Below, piece by piece: positions 1 to 8,079 of a DNA stretch of 64,000 nt. The notes below the pieces were generated by a model. It saw only the letters and a program-made list of their open reading frames with translations, ran no database searches and was not told the origin of the DNA. This DNA comes from Faecalibacterium sp. An122 (GTDB lineage Bacteria; Bacillota; Clostridia; Oscillospirales; Ruminococcaceae). Numbering within the stretch: the first letter of the stretch is position 1; each line of letters starts with the position of its first letter. The DNA lies in the NCBI RefSeq assembly GCF_002160895.1, contig NZ_NFLL01000015.1, positions 1-64,000 of the forward strand. Direction: 5' to 3'. Made by a program: the position numbers and the translations under genes.

Positions 1-690
1 ATCGCTACCCGCTATGATAAGAGAGCGGATTCTTTTCAGGCTTTTCTTTTCCTTGCTGCTTCTGCTGTCATTTTCTCCATTTTGCACATATGAGCCGACT
101 TCTCAGATACACCCTAGCTTAAGTCTATCGGTTGCCAAGGCATCTAAACTTCATGTCAGTTTGCCCCAAAGGACGCAGGTAAGCACTTCAATGGGGAGAT
201 ACCAAGGATGACCCACTGAGGACCGTGGCACTGTCTACCGAACAGAACTACAACATGATCAATGGTTCGCTGAACAATGCCCCGGCGATGTCGACCCGGC
301 CCCCCGAAAAAGGAACTGGACAAAGCGTTGGAAGCCTGAGAGCTGGCGTCCCTCCAGTGACGCTGCACTAACAACAACCAAGTAGCGATTCATGTGAACA
401 CCTATAGTGGAATTACCCCGACGAGAGTAAGGCACTGCAACGGGACTTTGCTGACCTATATAAAGGGATTTCCCTGTAAGATAATGCGGGAAACAATATA
501 GACCTTCGGGGGTACTGCTTGCTTGAGTGTAGATGCAGGCGGCTGAATGGCATGCACAAACCAGGCACACATTTTGTAAAAACAAGTCGAAAACACAGGC
601 CTTTTTGCCAAAATCAATATCGCAAGGGGGTATAGCTGGCTCGGGCGCAGCCGAAAAATGCCCTTTGCTTTGTGCCGCTTACGAAAAAAG
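1..690. other. Degenerate lower-GC stretch without an intact gene
   Basis: No convincing complete gene is visible here. The DNA is clearly richer in A and T than the rest of the window, and every open frame is short, lacks a good ribosome site or is interrupted. A short plus-strand frame at 14-211 begins with a hydrophobic run but ends without recognisable domains. Fragments resembling protein coding continue at 219-371 and about 410-480 in different frames. The stretch ends at the terminator beyond the 3' end of tRNA-Ala, which is where tRNA-targeting integrative elements usually insert, so I read it as possible element debris. That origin is inference. Confidence 0.4.
219..371 (+). pseudogene. 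Possible fragment of a conjugative-element accessory protein (DUF4316/YodL-like)
   Basis: One plus-strand frame reads RTVALSTEQNYNMINGSLNN followed by a Pro-rich stretch, ending at a stop at 369. From memory this resembles the C-terminal part of DUF4316/YodL-type accessory proteins of Tn1549-like conjugative elements of gut Firmicutes, where a sequence like LSTEQNYNMIDG is common. Upstream the frame stays open for only about 30 more codons, and the continuation after the stop appears in another frame, so it would be a broken relic. A protein search of the six frames of 1-700 would decide this. Confidence 0.3.
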
Positions 691-725
691 AAAAGCCTTG
701 AAAACATCGTGTTTTCAAGGCTTTT
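691..725 (-). terminator. Terminator of the tRNA-Ala transcript, usable in both directions
   Basis: A near-perfect hairpin (AAAAGCCTTGAAAACA, three-base loop, complementary arm) lies five bases past the CCA end of the tRNA. On the minus strand it is followed by a T-rich tract; on the plus strand it ends in CTTTTTG. Confidence 0.8.
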
Positions 726-730
726 TGTCT

Positions 731-806
<76 letters not shown>

Positions 807-850
807 ATATTTTTGACTGTCTTAAGTGCTGTGCACCGGCGACATCAGTT

Positions 851-880
851 ATTATAGCAGAGATGGGGGTGATTTGTCAA
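851..880 (-). promoter_or_regulatory. Promoter of tRNA-Ala
   Basis: Read on the minus strand: TTGACA (880-875), 18-bp spacer, TATAAT (856-851), both perfect sigma-A consensus. Transcription would start about 40 bp before the tRNA 5' end. Confidence 0.8.
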
Positions 881-924
881 GCACTTTTTTGAAAAAAGTG
901 GAGAAACAAAAAACAGACGCAGAA

Positions 925-955
925 AGGCCGGAAACCGTCGTCCGGCTTCCGGCCT
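925..955 (-). terminator. Terminator after the Mo-hydroxylase operon
   Basis: On the minus strand AGGCCGGAA and TTCCGGCCT pair across a short loop 10 bases past the stop of the large subunit. The tail is TTTCTGCGTCTG before the run of six Ts, so the U tract is displaced and efficiency is uncertain. Confidence 0.5.
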
Positions 956-964
956 GAGGATGGG

Positions 965-3253
965 TTATTCCAGTCCGAGAGCGATTTTCTCGGGGCTGAT
1001 GGGGATTTCCCGGTGCCAGACCCCGGTGGCCCGGTAGATGGCGTGGGTCAGAGCAGGGGCGGGGGTGTTGATGACGATTTCGCCGATGGACTTGGCGCCG
1101 AAGGGGCCGGTGGGCTCATAGCTGTGCTCAAACTCCACCCGCAGATGGCCCATGTCCAGACGGGTGGGAACCTTGTACTGCAGGAAGGAGGAGCCGATGG
1201 GCCGGCCGTTGTGGTCGTACTGGACGTCTTCCATCAGGGTGTGGCCGATGCCCTGGACGATGCCGCCCTCGGTCTGGATGCGGGCCAGGGCCGGGTTGAT
1301 GGGGATGCCGCAGTCCACCACCGCCATGTAGTCCAGGATGGTGACCTGGCCGGTCTCCTTGTCCAGCTCGATCTCCACCATGCCCACCATATAGGGCGGG
1401 GGCGAGACGGGGGAGGAATGGGTGGCGGTGACCTCGGCGGCCTGGGTGTTGAACACCTGGGACTTATAGCCGATTTCCTCCAGAGTCAGGGTCTGGCCGG
1501 TGGAGAGGCGGCGCACCTGTTTGCCCTCAAAGACGATCTCACCGGCGTCGCAGCCCATCATTTCGGCGGCGATGGCGCAGATTTTGGTTTTGAGCTGGGC
1601 GCAGGCCTGTTCCACGGCCTTGCCGGTGATGTAGGTGGTGGAGGAGGCGTAGGAGCCCGAGTCATAGGGGGATGCGTCGGTGTCGGCGCCAAAGACGGCG
1701 ATGTCGTCCACGCTGCAGTCCATGCACTCGGCGGCCATCTGGGCCAGAATGGTGTCGCAGCCGGTGCCCATGTCGGCCGCGCCGATGATCAGGTTATAGG
1801 TGCCGTCCTCGCTCAGCTTGAGGGTGGCGGAACCCACGTCCACGTTGGAGATGCAGGAGCCCTGCATGGCCATAGCGACGCCCGCCGCCCGGACTTTGCC
1901 GTTGCCCATATCCCGCACCGGGTACTTTTCGTCCCAGTGGAAGATCTGGCGGCAATGCTCCATGCAGCGGTCCAGGGCGCAGGCGCTGGCGGTCTCGTTG
2001 TAGTAGGCGGGCATCTGCATCCCTTCCCGCACCATGTTCCGGTCCCGCAGGACGGTGGGATCGATACCCAGCCGCTCGGCCAGCTCGTTGACGGTGGTTT
2101 CCAGGGCGTAGATGCCCTGGGTTGCGCCGTAGCCGCGGTAAGCGCCCGCGGCCTGCAGGTTGGTGTAGACCACGTCATAGCTGAAGCGGTAGGCCTCCAG
2201 GCTGCCGGTGTAGAGGGGGATGGACTTGTGGCCCGACAGGCCCACAGTGGTGGGGCCGTGCTCGCCGTAGGCGCCCGAGTTGGACAGGGTATACAGGTCG
2301 ATGCCGCGGATGCGGCCGTCCTTGTCGGCGCCCAGCCGGACGTGGATCTCCATTTCGTGCCGGGGGCTGCCGGCAATCTGGGCTTCCTCACGGGTATAGA
2401 TCAGCTTGGCGGGCCGGCCGGTCTTGAGGGTGACAAAGGCAGGGTAGACCTCACAGACGGCGGTCTGCTTGGCGCCGAAGCCGCCGCCGATGCGGGGCTT
2501 TTCCACCCGGATGCGGCTCTTGGGCAGGCCCAGTGCCCGGGAGAGAATCCGCCGCACATGGAACACGATCTGGGTGGAGGAAACCACATGGAGCCGCCCG
2601 TAGGCGTCCATCTCGGTGTAGGTGCGGAAGGTCTCCATCATGGCCTGGCTGTAGGCCTTGGTGTGATAGGTGCGGTCCAGCACGATGTCGCAGTCGGCCA
2701 GCACCGCGTCGATGTCGCCCGAGCTGTTGGTGTCGCTGGCGATCAGGTTGCGGCGGTTGTCGCCGCCCACCGGACAGGGGGCCACCCAGTCCTCCTCAGG
2801 GTGAACCAGGACGGGGTTGTCCAGGGCGGTGTGGGGGTCCAGCACCGCCTCCAGAACCTCATACTGCACCTTGATGATCTTCATGGCCCGCAGGGCGGCC
2901 TTCTCGGTCTCGGCGGCCACGATGGCCACCGCATCCCCCACGAACCGGACGTGCCGGTCCAGAATCAGGCGGTCATAGGGGGAGGGCTCGGGATAGGTCT
3001 GGCCCGCGATGGTAAAGCGGTTGTGAGGCACATCCTGCCAGGTGTAGATAGCCACCACGCCGGGCACTTTCAGGGCGGCGGCGGTGTCAATCTCCCGGAC
3101 GATGGCGTTGGCGTGGGGCGAGCGGAGGATTTTCACCACCAGGGCGTCCCGGGGGGTGACGTCGTCGGTGTAGACCGGCTTGCCCAGCAAAAGCTGCATG
3201 GCGTCCTTTTTGCGGACGGGCTGGTGGATGGAATGATATTCTTTATGCTCCAT
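965..3253 (-). CDS. Molybdenum hydroxylase, large (molybdopterin-binding) subunit; xanthine dehydrogenase type
   Basis: Catalytic subunit of a xanthine oxidase-family enzyme that hydroxylates a heteroaromatic substrate, probably hypoxanthine or xanthine, with water as oxygen donor. The 762 residues match the family's usual size (about 750-800 for separate Mo subunits). The N-terminal a/b hammerhead domain fills about residues 20-130. The cofactor motif GGGFGAKQ lies at about 257-264, and the C-terminal AKSIGEI holds the expected catalytic glutamate (about E725). The start has a good ribosome site (AAAAAGGAGA) and overlaps the end of the small subunit by 11 bases. It is last in a FAD-FeS-Mo operon. 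The adjacent nucleobase permease supports a purine substrate. Whether it is a selenium-dependent Mo hydroxylase cannot be told from this sequence. Confidence 0.9.
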   Translation of the reverse strand: MEHKEYHSIHQPVRKKDAMQLLLGKPVYTDDVTPRDALVVKILRSPHANAIVREIDTAAALKVPGVVAIYTWQDVPHNRFTIAGQTYPEPSPYDRLILDRHVRFVGDAVAIVAAETEKAALRAMKIIKVQYEVLEAVLDPHTALDNPVLVHPEEDWVAPCPVGGDNRRNLIASDTNSSGDIDAVLADCDIVLDRTYHTKAYSQAMMETFRTYTEMDAYGRLHVVSSTQIVFHVRRILSRALGLPKSRIRVEKPRIGGGFGAKQTAVCEVYPAFVTLKTGRPAKLIYTREEAQIAGSPRHEMEIHVRLGADKDGRIRGIDLYTLSNSGAYGEHGPTTVGLSGHKSIPLYTGSLEAYRFSYDVVYTNLQAAGAYRGYGATQGIYALETTVNELAERLGIDPTVLRDRNMVREGMQMPAYYNETASACALDRCMEHCRQIFHWDEKYPVRDMGNGKVRAAGVAMAMQGSCISNVDVGSATLKLSEDGTYNLIIGAADMGTGCDTILAQMAAECMDCSVDDIAVFGADTDASPYDSGSYASSTTYITGKAVEQACAQLKTKICAIAAEMMGCDAGEIVFEGKQVRRLSTGQTLTLEEIGYKSQVFNTQAAEVTATHSSPVSPPPYMVGMVEIELDKETGQVTILDYMAVVDCGIPINPALARIQTEGGIVQGIGHTLMEDVQYDHNGRPIGSSFLQYKVPTRLDMGHLRVEFEHSYEPTGPFGAKSIGEIVINTPAPALTHAIYRATGVWHREIPISPEKIALGLE

Positions 3254-3722
3254 GGCGGCTGTCTCCTTTTTCCCTGCGGCTGTCCAGATAACTGCGGATG
3301 CCCCGCAGCTGCCCGTCGTAGCCGGAGCAGCGGCAGAGATTGCCGGCCAGAAAGGCGCGGATCTCGTCGTCGGTGGGGTCGGGGTTTTCCCGCAGCAGGG
3401 CGATGGTGTTCATCACCAGGCCCGGGTTGCAGAAGCCGCACTGGTCGGCGCCCTGGTCGGCGATGAAGCCCACAAAATCAGCGGCCTCCTCCTGCAGGCC
3501 CTCCAGGGTCTGGACGCTGTGGCCGGCGGCCCGGGCCGCCAGCATCGAGCAGGAGAGGATGGGCTTGCCGTCCATCAGGACGGTGCACAGGCCGCAGTTG
3601 GAGGTGTCGCACCCCCGCTTGACGCTCAGACAGCCGTGATCCCGCAGAAAATCGATCAGCAGGCAGTCGGGGTCGATGGAGCCGGTGACGGGCCGGCCGT
3701 TCAGGGTCAGTTTGATTTCCAT
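3243..3722 (-). CDS. Molybdenum hydroxylase, [2Fe-2S] subunit
   Basis: Electron-transfer subunit carrying two [2Fe-2S] clusters between the Mo centre and FAD. At 159 residues it has the normal length. The N-terminal ferredoxin-like domain has cysteines at about 38, 43, 46 and 58 (GCDTSNCGLCTV then LSC). The C-terminal helical domain has cysteines at about 95, 98, 130 and 132 (QCGFC and LCRCSGYD). The ATG follows GGGAGG closely and begins only three bases after the stop of the FAD subunit, so translation is probably coupled. All eight ligands are present. Confidence 0.93.
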   Translation of the reverse strand: MEIKLTLNGRPVTGSIDPDCLLIDFLRDHGCLSVKRGCDTSNCGLCTVLMDGKPILSCSMLAARAAGHSVQTLEGLQEEAADFVGFIADQGADQCGFCNPGLVMNTIALLRENPDPTDDEIRAFLAGNLCRCSGYDGQLRGIRSYLDSRREKGDSRHGA

Positions 3723-3725
3723 GCC

Positions 3726-4514
3726 TTACATACCTCCCAGCTCCAGCGCCCCGCGCCGGACCAATACGTTGACAAGATGGGTCCGATAGGCCGCGCTGCC
3801 CCGGGCATTGCTGCCGGTGGGGACCTGTTCGGCGGCCCATGCCCCAAAGGCCCGGGCGCTGTCCTCAGTGATGCCCCCGGCCAGCAGGCCGGTTTCATCC
3901 CGCAGGACCATGGCCTTGCCGGGGCGGGCCCCGATGACGGCCCGGTATGCTCCGTTCACGTTTGCCACAGCGCAGTTCAAAACAGGCAGGTCGGTGCGCT
4001 GCATCCGCATGGCCTGATACGACAGGGCCAGCGGCGCTTTCCGGATGATGACCCGCACCAGCAGATCCCGGTCATAGGGCATGGCGGCAAAGGTTTCCAG
4101 CGGGACGATGCCCCCCTTGTACAGCTCCACTGAGGTGTCCATGGCCAGCAGCAGGGTCAGCACGTCCGAAAAGCCGAACCGGCCCCAGACGCTGCCGCCC
4201 ACCGTGGCCATATTGCGGAACTGGACCCCCACAATGTCCTGAACAGCCCGGGCGGCCATGCCGTGGGTGTAGGCGTTCAGGCCGGGGTGCTGCTCGATCT
4301 GCCGCAGGGTGACCATGGCCCCGATGGAAAACTGGTCCTCGGTCTCCTGGATGGTATCCAGCCCCAGACCGCACAGGTCGATGGCGGTGCCCACATTGCC
4401 GGTCTCCATCTTGGTCCAGAGCATCCCGCCCAGAATGCGGGCGTTCCGCTTCTGGTTGAGCTGATAGGCCTCCTCCAGGCTTTGGGCCTGGACGTAGTTT
4501 TGAATGTTCATCAT
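3726..4514 (-). CDS. Molybdenum hydroxylase, FAD-binding subunit
   Basis: Medium subunit of the CoxM/XdhB type that passes electrons from the FeS clusters to FAD and on to an acceptor. The FAD-binding PCMH-like domain contains LGGMLWTKM near residues 27-35 and the conserved ATVGGSVWGR loop near 100, followed by SDVLTLLLAMD. The C-terminal domain (about 160-260) is the CO dehydrogenase flavoprotein C-terminal fold. I chose the ATG at 4514 (or the adjacent one at 4511) because AAGGGAA precedes it; the frame is open eight codons further upstream without a ribosome site. It is the first gene of the operon. Confidence 0.88.
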   Translation of the reverse strand: MMNIQNYVQAQSLEEAYQLNQKRNARILGGMLWTKMETGNVGTAIDLCGLGLDTIQETEDQFSIGAMVTLRQIEQHPGLNAYTHGMAARAVQDIVGVQFRNMATVGGSVWGRFGFSDVLTLLLAMDTSVELYKGGIVPLETFAAMPYDRDLLVRVIIRKAPLALSYQAMRMQRTDLPVLNCAVANVNGAYRAVIGARPGKAMVLRDETGLLAGGITEDSARAFGAWAAEQVPTGSNARGSAAYRTHLVNVLVRRGALELGGM

Positions 4515-4593
4515 GATGCAGTTTCCCTTATCTTTCACGGACGGCTGACGCTTTTTCGACAGAACAGCCGTTTTTCAGCGATCATACTCATTT

Positions 4594-4638
4594 ATTATAA
4601 CAGTAAGCCTTGCTTTTGGAAAGGGATATTGTTATAAT
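4594..4638. promoter_or_regulatory. Divergent promoters sharing a 9-bp inverted repeat
   Basis: On the minus strand TATAAT (4599-4594) with an upstream TG forms an extended -10 for the Mo-hydroxylase operon. On the plus strand TTGCTT (4610-4615), a 17-bp spacer and TATAAT (4633-4638) serve the ModE-like gene. ATTATAACA (4594-4602) and TGTTATAAT (4630-4638) are a perfect inverted repeat covering both -10 boxes, a plausible site for one regulator to control both directions. Confidence 0.6.
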
Positions 4639-4786
4639 TTCGCTGTAGTTTTAAAACAACAACGGCGCGGGGCCTGCGCCCTTTCCGCAGGGAGGGCGAT
4701 CCCCCGGCAAAGCCGGCGGCCCGGGGGGTGATTTTGACCCTGTGCGGTGCTTTTTGGGGCGTCGGGCCGGCGAAAGGGAGGCAGCC

Positions 4787-5128
4787 ATGCGAGCGGTGAC
4801 GCGGATTCTGTTTCTGGATGAGGACGGAGAGAAATTCTTTGGGGAAGGGCCCTGCCGCCTGCTCCACGCGGTGGAGGAGACGGGGTCTCTGCGGGGTGCG
4901 GCCCAGTCCATGGGGATGGCCTACACCAAGGCCCTGAAACTGATCCAGCACGCCGAGAAGGCCTTGGGGTTTGCCCTGACGGCCCGGACGGCGGGCGGCC
5001 GGGCAGGCGGCGGCAGCTGCCTGACCCCCGAAGGAAAGGAGTGGCTGACCCAGTATGAAGCGTATCGGGATGCCTGCATCCGTGCAAACCGCCAGCTGTA
5101 TCTGGAATTCTTTCCGCAGCAGCGGTAA
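4787..5128 (+). CDS. ModE-like winged-helix regulator
   Basis: A 113-residue protein matching the N-terminal DNA-binding domain of ModE, the molybdate-responsive regulator, without the C-terminal molybdate-binding MOP domains. The visible helix-turn-helix is LLHAVEETGSLRGAAQSMGM then AYTKALKLIQ, typical of ModE/LysR-like wings. The ATG follows AAAGGGAGG. It sits between the Mo-hydroxylase operon and the cofactor-processing fusion gene, whose reading frame begins inside this one. The 150-base leader before it is GC-rich and can form strong hairpins; I could not recognise a Moco riboswitch in it. Without a ligand domain it may be only a DNA-binding partner, so its signal is unknown. Confidence 0.75.
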   Translation: MRAVTRILFLDEDGEKFFGEGPCRLLHAVEETGSLRGAAQSMGMAYTKALKLIQHAEKALGFALTARTAGGRAGGGSCLTPEGKEWLTQYEAYRDACIRANRQLYLEFFPQQR

Positions 5129-6164
5129 ACGCCACCTGATCCTCACCGGCAGCCGGGGCATCGGCAAAACCACCCTGCTGCACGCCCTGGCCCCGGAGGG
5201 GCTGCCGGGGGTGACCACCTGGGTCCAGCGGGGACAGGGGGTATTTTTAAAGGAAAACGCCGCCGGTGAAACGGTGCAGATCGGGCGCGTTGCCCCGGAG
5301 GGGATGCGCCCTGACCCGGACGCCCTGAATGGATTTGGGGCGGCGGCTCTGGCCCGGGCCGGACAGGCGCCGGGGGAGTGGGTCTCGGTGGACGAGGTGG
5401 GGTATCTGGAAACCGGGTCCCCCGCCTACTGTGACGCCCTGCGGGCCCTGCTGGATCAAAAGCGGGTGCTGGCGGTGGTTCGCCGGCAGGAGCTGCCCCT
5501 GCTGCAGGAGCTCTGCCGCCGGCCGGATGTGTTCTGCCTGGACCTGGATCAGCCCCTGGGGCAGCTGGGCTGCGTGGTCATGGCCTCGGGGCTGGGCTGG
5601 CGGTTCGGCGGCAACAAGCTGCTGGCGAATCTGGAGGGCAAACCTCTGGTCCAGTACGCCCTGGACGCCACCGGCGGCCTCTTTGCCCGGCGGGTGGTGG
5701 TGACCCGCCACGTCGATGTGGCAGACCTCTGCCGGGCCCAGGGGGTCCCGGTGGTTCTGCACAGCCAGCCCCACCGCAGCGACACGGTGCGTCTGGGTCT
5801 GGAAGCCCTGAAGGCCGGTTCCGGCCTGGACGGCTGCCTGTTCTGCCCGGGAGACCAGCCCCTTCTCACCCGGGAAACGGTACTCTCCCTGGCCCTTTGC
5901 GGGGCCTGCGCCCCCGGCCCCATCTGGCGGGCCGCCTGGCAGGAGAAACCAGGGGCTCCGGTTTTGTTCCCGGCCTGGGCCTTCGAGGACCTGATGCACC
6001 TGCCCCAGGGCAAGGGGGGCGGTGCGGTGATCCAGAGGTACCCTGACCGTGTGCGGCTGGTTCCGGCCCGCAGCCCGCAGGAACTGGCCGACGTGGACCG
6101 TCCCGAGGATCTGGAGGTGCTCCGGGCCTTGGGGAAGGGCCGCCCCGAACCCGACCCAATCTGA
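5082..6164 (+). CDS. Fusion of a THEP1-type NTPase and MocA-type molybdopterin nucleotidyltransferase
   Basis: The N-terminal half is a P-loop NTPase of the NTPase_1/THEP1 family: Walker A GSRGIGKT, then VDEVGYLE in the Walker B region and a final VLAVVRRQ strand. The C-terminal half is a nucleotidyltransferase of the MobA/MocA group, with the signature MASGLGWRFGGNKL and a later CPGDQPLL. MocA adds CMP to molybdopterin, the cofactor form used by xanthine dehydrogenase-family enzymes, which fits the neighbouring operon. The start is uncertain: an ATG at 5055 and a GTG at 5082 both lie inside the preceding gene with no clear ribosome site, so coupled translation is likely. The NTPase may power or gate cofactor maturation; that is inference. 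Confidence 0.8.
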   Translation: MQTASCIWNSFRSSGKRHLILTGSRGIGKTTLLHALAPEGLPGVTTWVQRGQGVFLKENAAGETVQIGRVAPEGMRPDPDALNGFGAAALARAGQAPGEWVSVDEVGYLETGSPAYCDALRALLDQKRVLAVVRRQELPLLQELCRRPDVFCLDLDQPLGQLGCVVMASGLGWRFGGNKLLANLEGKPLVQYALDATGGLFARRVVVTRHVDVADLCRAQGVPVVLHSQPHRSDTVRLGLEALKAGSGLDGCLFCPGDQPLLTRETVLSLALCGACAPGPIWRAAWQEKPGAPVLFPAWAFEDLMHLPQGKGGGAVIQRYPDRVRLVPARSPQELADVDRPEDLEVLRALGKGRPEPDPI

Positions 6165-6169
6165 AACGA

Positions 6170-6216
6170 GTCCGCCTGTCTGTGCCGTCTCCGGCCGGAA
6201 CGGGCGGATTTTTTTG
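6170..6216 (+). terminator. Terminator after the NTPase-MocA gene
   Basis: TCCGCC and GGCGGA pair around a loop that itself contains CCGGCCGG, followed by seven Ts. Confidence 0.6.
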
Positions 6217-6382
6217 GCTGAAAACCCAGCCGGAAGGGAATTGATTTTGCAGCGTGTTTTTTCCGTGCCGGCCTTTGGACGGGGCTTTTTTGAAAAAATC
6301 TGGGATACATCCCGGCCCCGCCGCCCCGGGGAAAACCGGCCCGGCAGGCGGAAATTGGCAGGATCTGGAAAAAGTATGACTC

Positions 6383-6433
6383 ATAGGTATGACCTATTTT
6401 GACCTTGCTTTCCTGCGTATTTTCGGATATACT
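6383..6433 (+). promoter_or_regulatory. Promoter and possible operator of the nucleobase permease
   Basis: TTGCTT (6405-6410), 17-bp spacer, TATACT (6428-6433). Just upstream is the perfect palindrome ATAGGT-ATG-ACCTAT (6383-6397), a candidate operator. I saw no purine riboswitch fold in the short leader. The rest of 6217-6382 shows nothing I can assign. Confidence 0.55.
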
Positions 6434-6481
6434 GTCCACTGTTGGTATTTTTGGAGTAACTTTGGAAAGTGAGGATATCAA

Positions 6482-7810
6482 ATGAGCAGTTCCACTCAAA
6501 CCAACGCCGAACTGATGAAATTCGACGGCAAACCCTCCTGGGGTGCGGCGTTCCCGCAGGCCATGCAGCACGTGCTGGCCATGCTGATCGGCAACATCAC
6601 CCCGCCCATGCTGATTGCAGGGACCTGCGGGCTGTCCGCCGAGGAAAAGATTATGCTGACCCAGGCCGCCATGATCATCGGCGGCATCACCACCCTGCTG
6701 CAGCTGTTCCCGGTGTTCGGCTTCGGCATGAAGATGCCCAACGTCATGGGCGTGGCCTTCGCCTATATGCCCATCCTGACCGTCATCGGCCAGCAGTACG
6801 GCATTGCGGCCATCTTCGGCTCCCAGCTGGTGGCAGGCTTCGTGTCCATCTTTGTGGGCGCGTTCATCGGCAAAATCCGGCGTTTCTTCCCGCCCATCGT
6901 CAGCGGCACGGTGGTTATGAGCATCGGCCTGTCCCTGTATAAGACCGCCATCAGCTACATTGGCGGCGGCAGCGCGGCCCAGGTCAACGGCACCTTCGGC
7001 TCGGGCAAGTTCTGGTTCCTGGCCCTCCTGACCCTGGTGGTGACCCTGGCCTGCAACTTCTTCGGCAAGGGCCTCATCAAGGCTTCCGGCATGCTGATCG
7101 GCATTGTGGTGGGCTACATTGCGGCCCTGGCCATGGGCGGCGTGGTCAGCTTCACCGACCTGCAGACCGCATCCTGGTTTGCACTGCCCCGTCCCTTCTA
7201 CTTTGGCCTGGAGTTCCACGTGGACGCCATCATCATGATGATTCTGATGTATATGGTCCAGGCGGTCCAGACCATCGGCGACGTGTCCTCCACCGCCATC
7301 GGCGGCTTTGGCCGTCAGTGCACCGACCAGGAGCTGGGCGGCGCCATCAAGGGCCAGGGCATCTGCGGCATGATCGGCGCCTGCATCGGCGGTCTGCCCA
7401 CCGACCCGTACAGCCAGAACGTGGGCCTGATCTGCACCACCAAGGTGGTGGCCCGCCGGGTCTTTGCCATGGTCGGCGTCATCATGCTGGCCGCCGGCAT
7501 CTTCCCCAAGTTCAGCGGCCTGATGGCTACCATTCCCCAGCCGGTTCTGGGCGGCGCCACCGTCACCGTCTTTGCCGCCATCACCATGTCGGGCATCCAG
7601 CTGCTGAATGAGCAGCCCCTGAACTACCGCAACCGGATGATCGTGGGCATCGCCCTGGCCCTGGGCCTGGGCATTGACGCCGCCCCCGATATCCTCCAGT
7701 TTGTGCCCCAGCTGCTGCGCAACATCTTCGGCAGCAGCCTGGTGGTGTCCTTCCTGATTGTGTTCGTGCTGAACATCATCATCCCCAAGGACGACACCCC
7801 CGAGGACTAA
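6482..7810 (+). CDS. NCS2-family nucleobase (xanthine/uracil-type) permease
   Basis: An integral membrane symporter of 442 residues, the usual length for nucleobase:cation symporter-2 proteins, with about 12-14 hydrophobic segments. Family hallmarks seen are QHVLAMLIGNITPP near the N-terminus, the VMGVAFAYMP region, and the signature QTIGDVSSTAIG near 260-270 followed by the conserved GLPTDPYSQNVG stretch. The asparagine in that stretch is usual for xanthine/urate transporters. It lies beside a xanthine dehydrogenase-type enzyme, so xanthine, urate or a related purine is the likely substrate. GGAAAGTGAGG precedes the ATG. Confidence 0.9.
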   Translation: MSSSTQTNAELMKFDGKPSWGAAFPQAMQHVLAMLIGNITPPMLIAGTCGLSAEEKIMLTQAAMIIGGITTLLQLFPVFGFGMKMPNVMGVAFAYMPILTVIGQQYGIAAIFGSQLVAGFVSIFVGAFIGKIRRFFPPIVSGTVVMSIGLSLYKTAISYIGGGSAAQVNGTFGSGKFWFLALLTLVVTLACNFFGKGLIKASGMLIGIVVGYIAALAMGGVVSFTDLQTASWFALPRPFYFGLEFHVDAIIMMILMYMVQAVQTIGDVSSTAIGGFGRQCTDQELGGAIKGQGICGMIGACIGGLPTDPYSQNVGLICTTKVVARRVFAMVGVIMLAAGIFPKFSGLMATIPQPVLGGATVTVFAAITMSGIQLLNEQPLNYRNRMIVGIALALGLGIDAAPDILQFVPQLLRNIFGSSLVVSFLIVFVLNIIIPKDDTPED

Positions 7811-7825
7811 AGAGTATTTCCAGAA

Positions 7826-7855
7826 CGCAGGCCTTTTGCGGGGCCTGCGCTTTTT
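7826..7855 (+). terminator. Terminator after the nucleobase permease
   Basis: CGCAGGCC and GGCCTGCG pair, followed by CTTTTTG. Confidence 0.85.
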
Positions 7856-8025
7856 GCTGGGTGTCAGCGGAGGGAAAGCGCCTGCCGGGTGATGCGATCC
7901 CCTCTGCAGGGGGCTGGATGGCCTGGGGGCCGCCCGGGTGCAGACGCCTCCGGCCGGTGCCTTCCGGCACGCGCACAGTATCCGCCCCGGAAGGGGCCGG
8001 GCGTCCCGGCGAATCAACGCATAAG

Positions 8026-8061
8026 AAAAGAGCGCAGGCCCTGAAAAGGTCTGCGCTCTTT
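8026..8061 (-). terminator. Terminator after the ArsB/NhaD-type permease
   Basis: AAAGAGCGCAGGCC and GGTCTGCGCTCTTT pair across a short loop; on the minus strand the arm ends in CTTTTCTTATG. The roughly 170 bases between this and the terminator at 7826 show no gene. Confidence 0.75.
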
Positions 8062-8079
8062 GTGCCGTTGGGCTATGAA

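Noticed and set aside
14..211. A 65-residue secreted protein at the left edge
   Set aside because: The hydrophobic start looks like a signal peptide, but there is no ribosome site, no family and the surrounding DNA is broken coding debris.
1013..3466. An 817-codon plus-strand frame opposite the Mo-hydroxylase large subunit
   Set aside because: No start signals or domains; the minus-strand enzyme explains the region.
4640..4786. A Moco riboswitch in the leader of the ModE-like gene
   Set aside because: The leader is GC-rich and can fold, and the context is suggestive, but I could not match the conserved Moco RNA core; a covariance search would be needed.
6434..6481. A purine riboswitch before the nucleobase permease
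   Set aside because: The leader is under 50 bases and lacks the three-way junction sequence.
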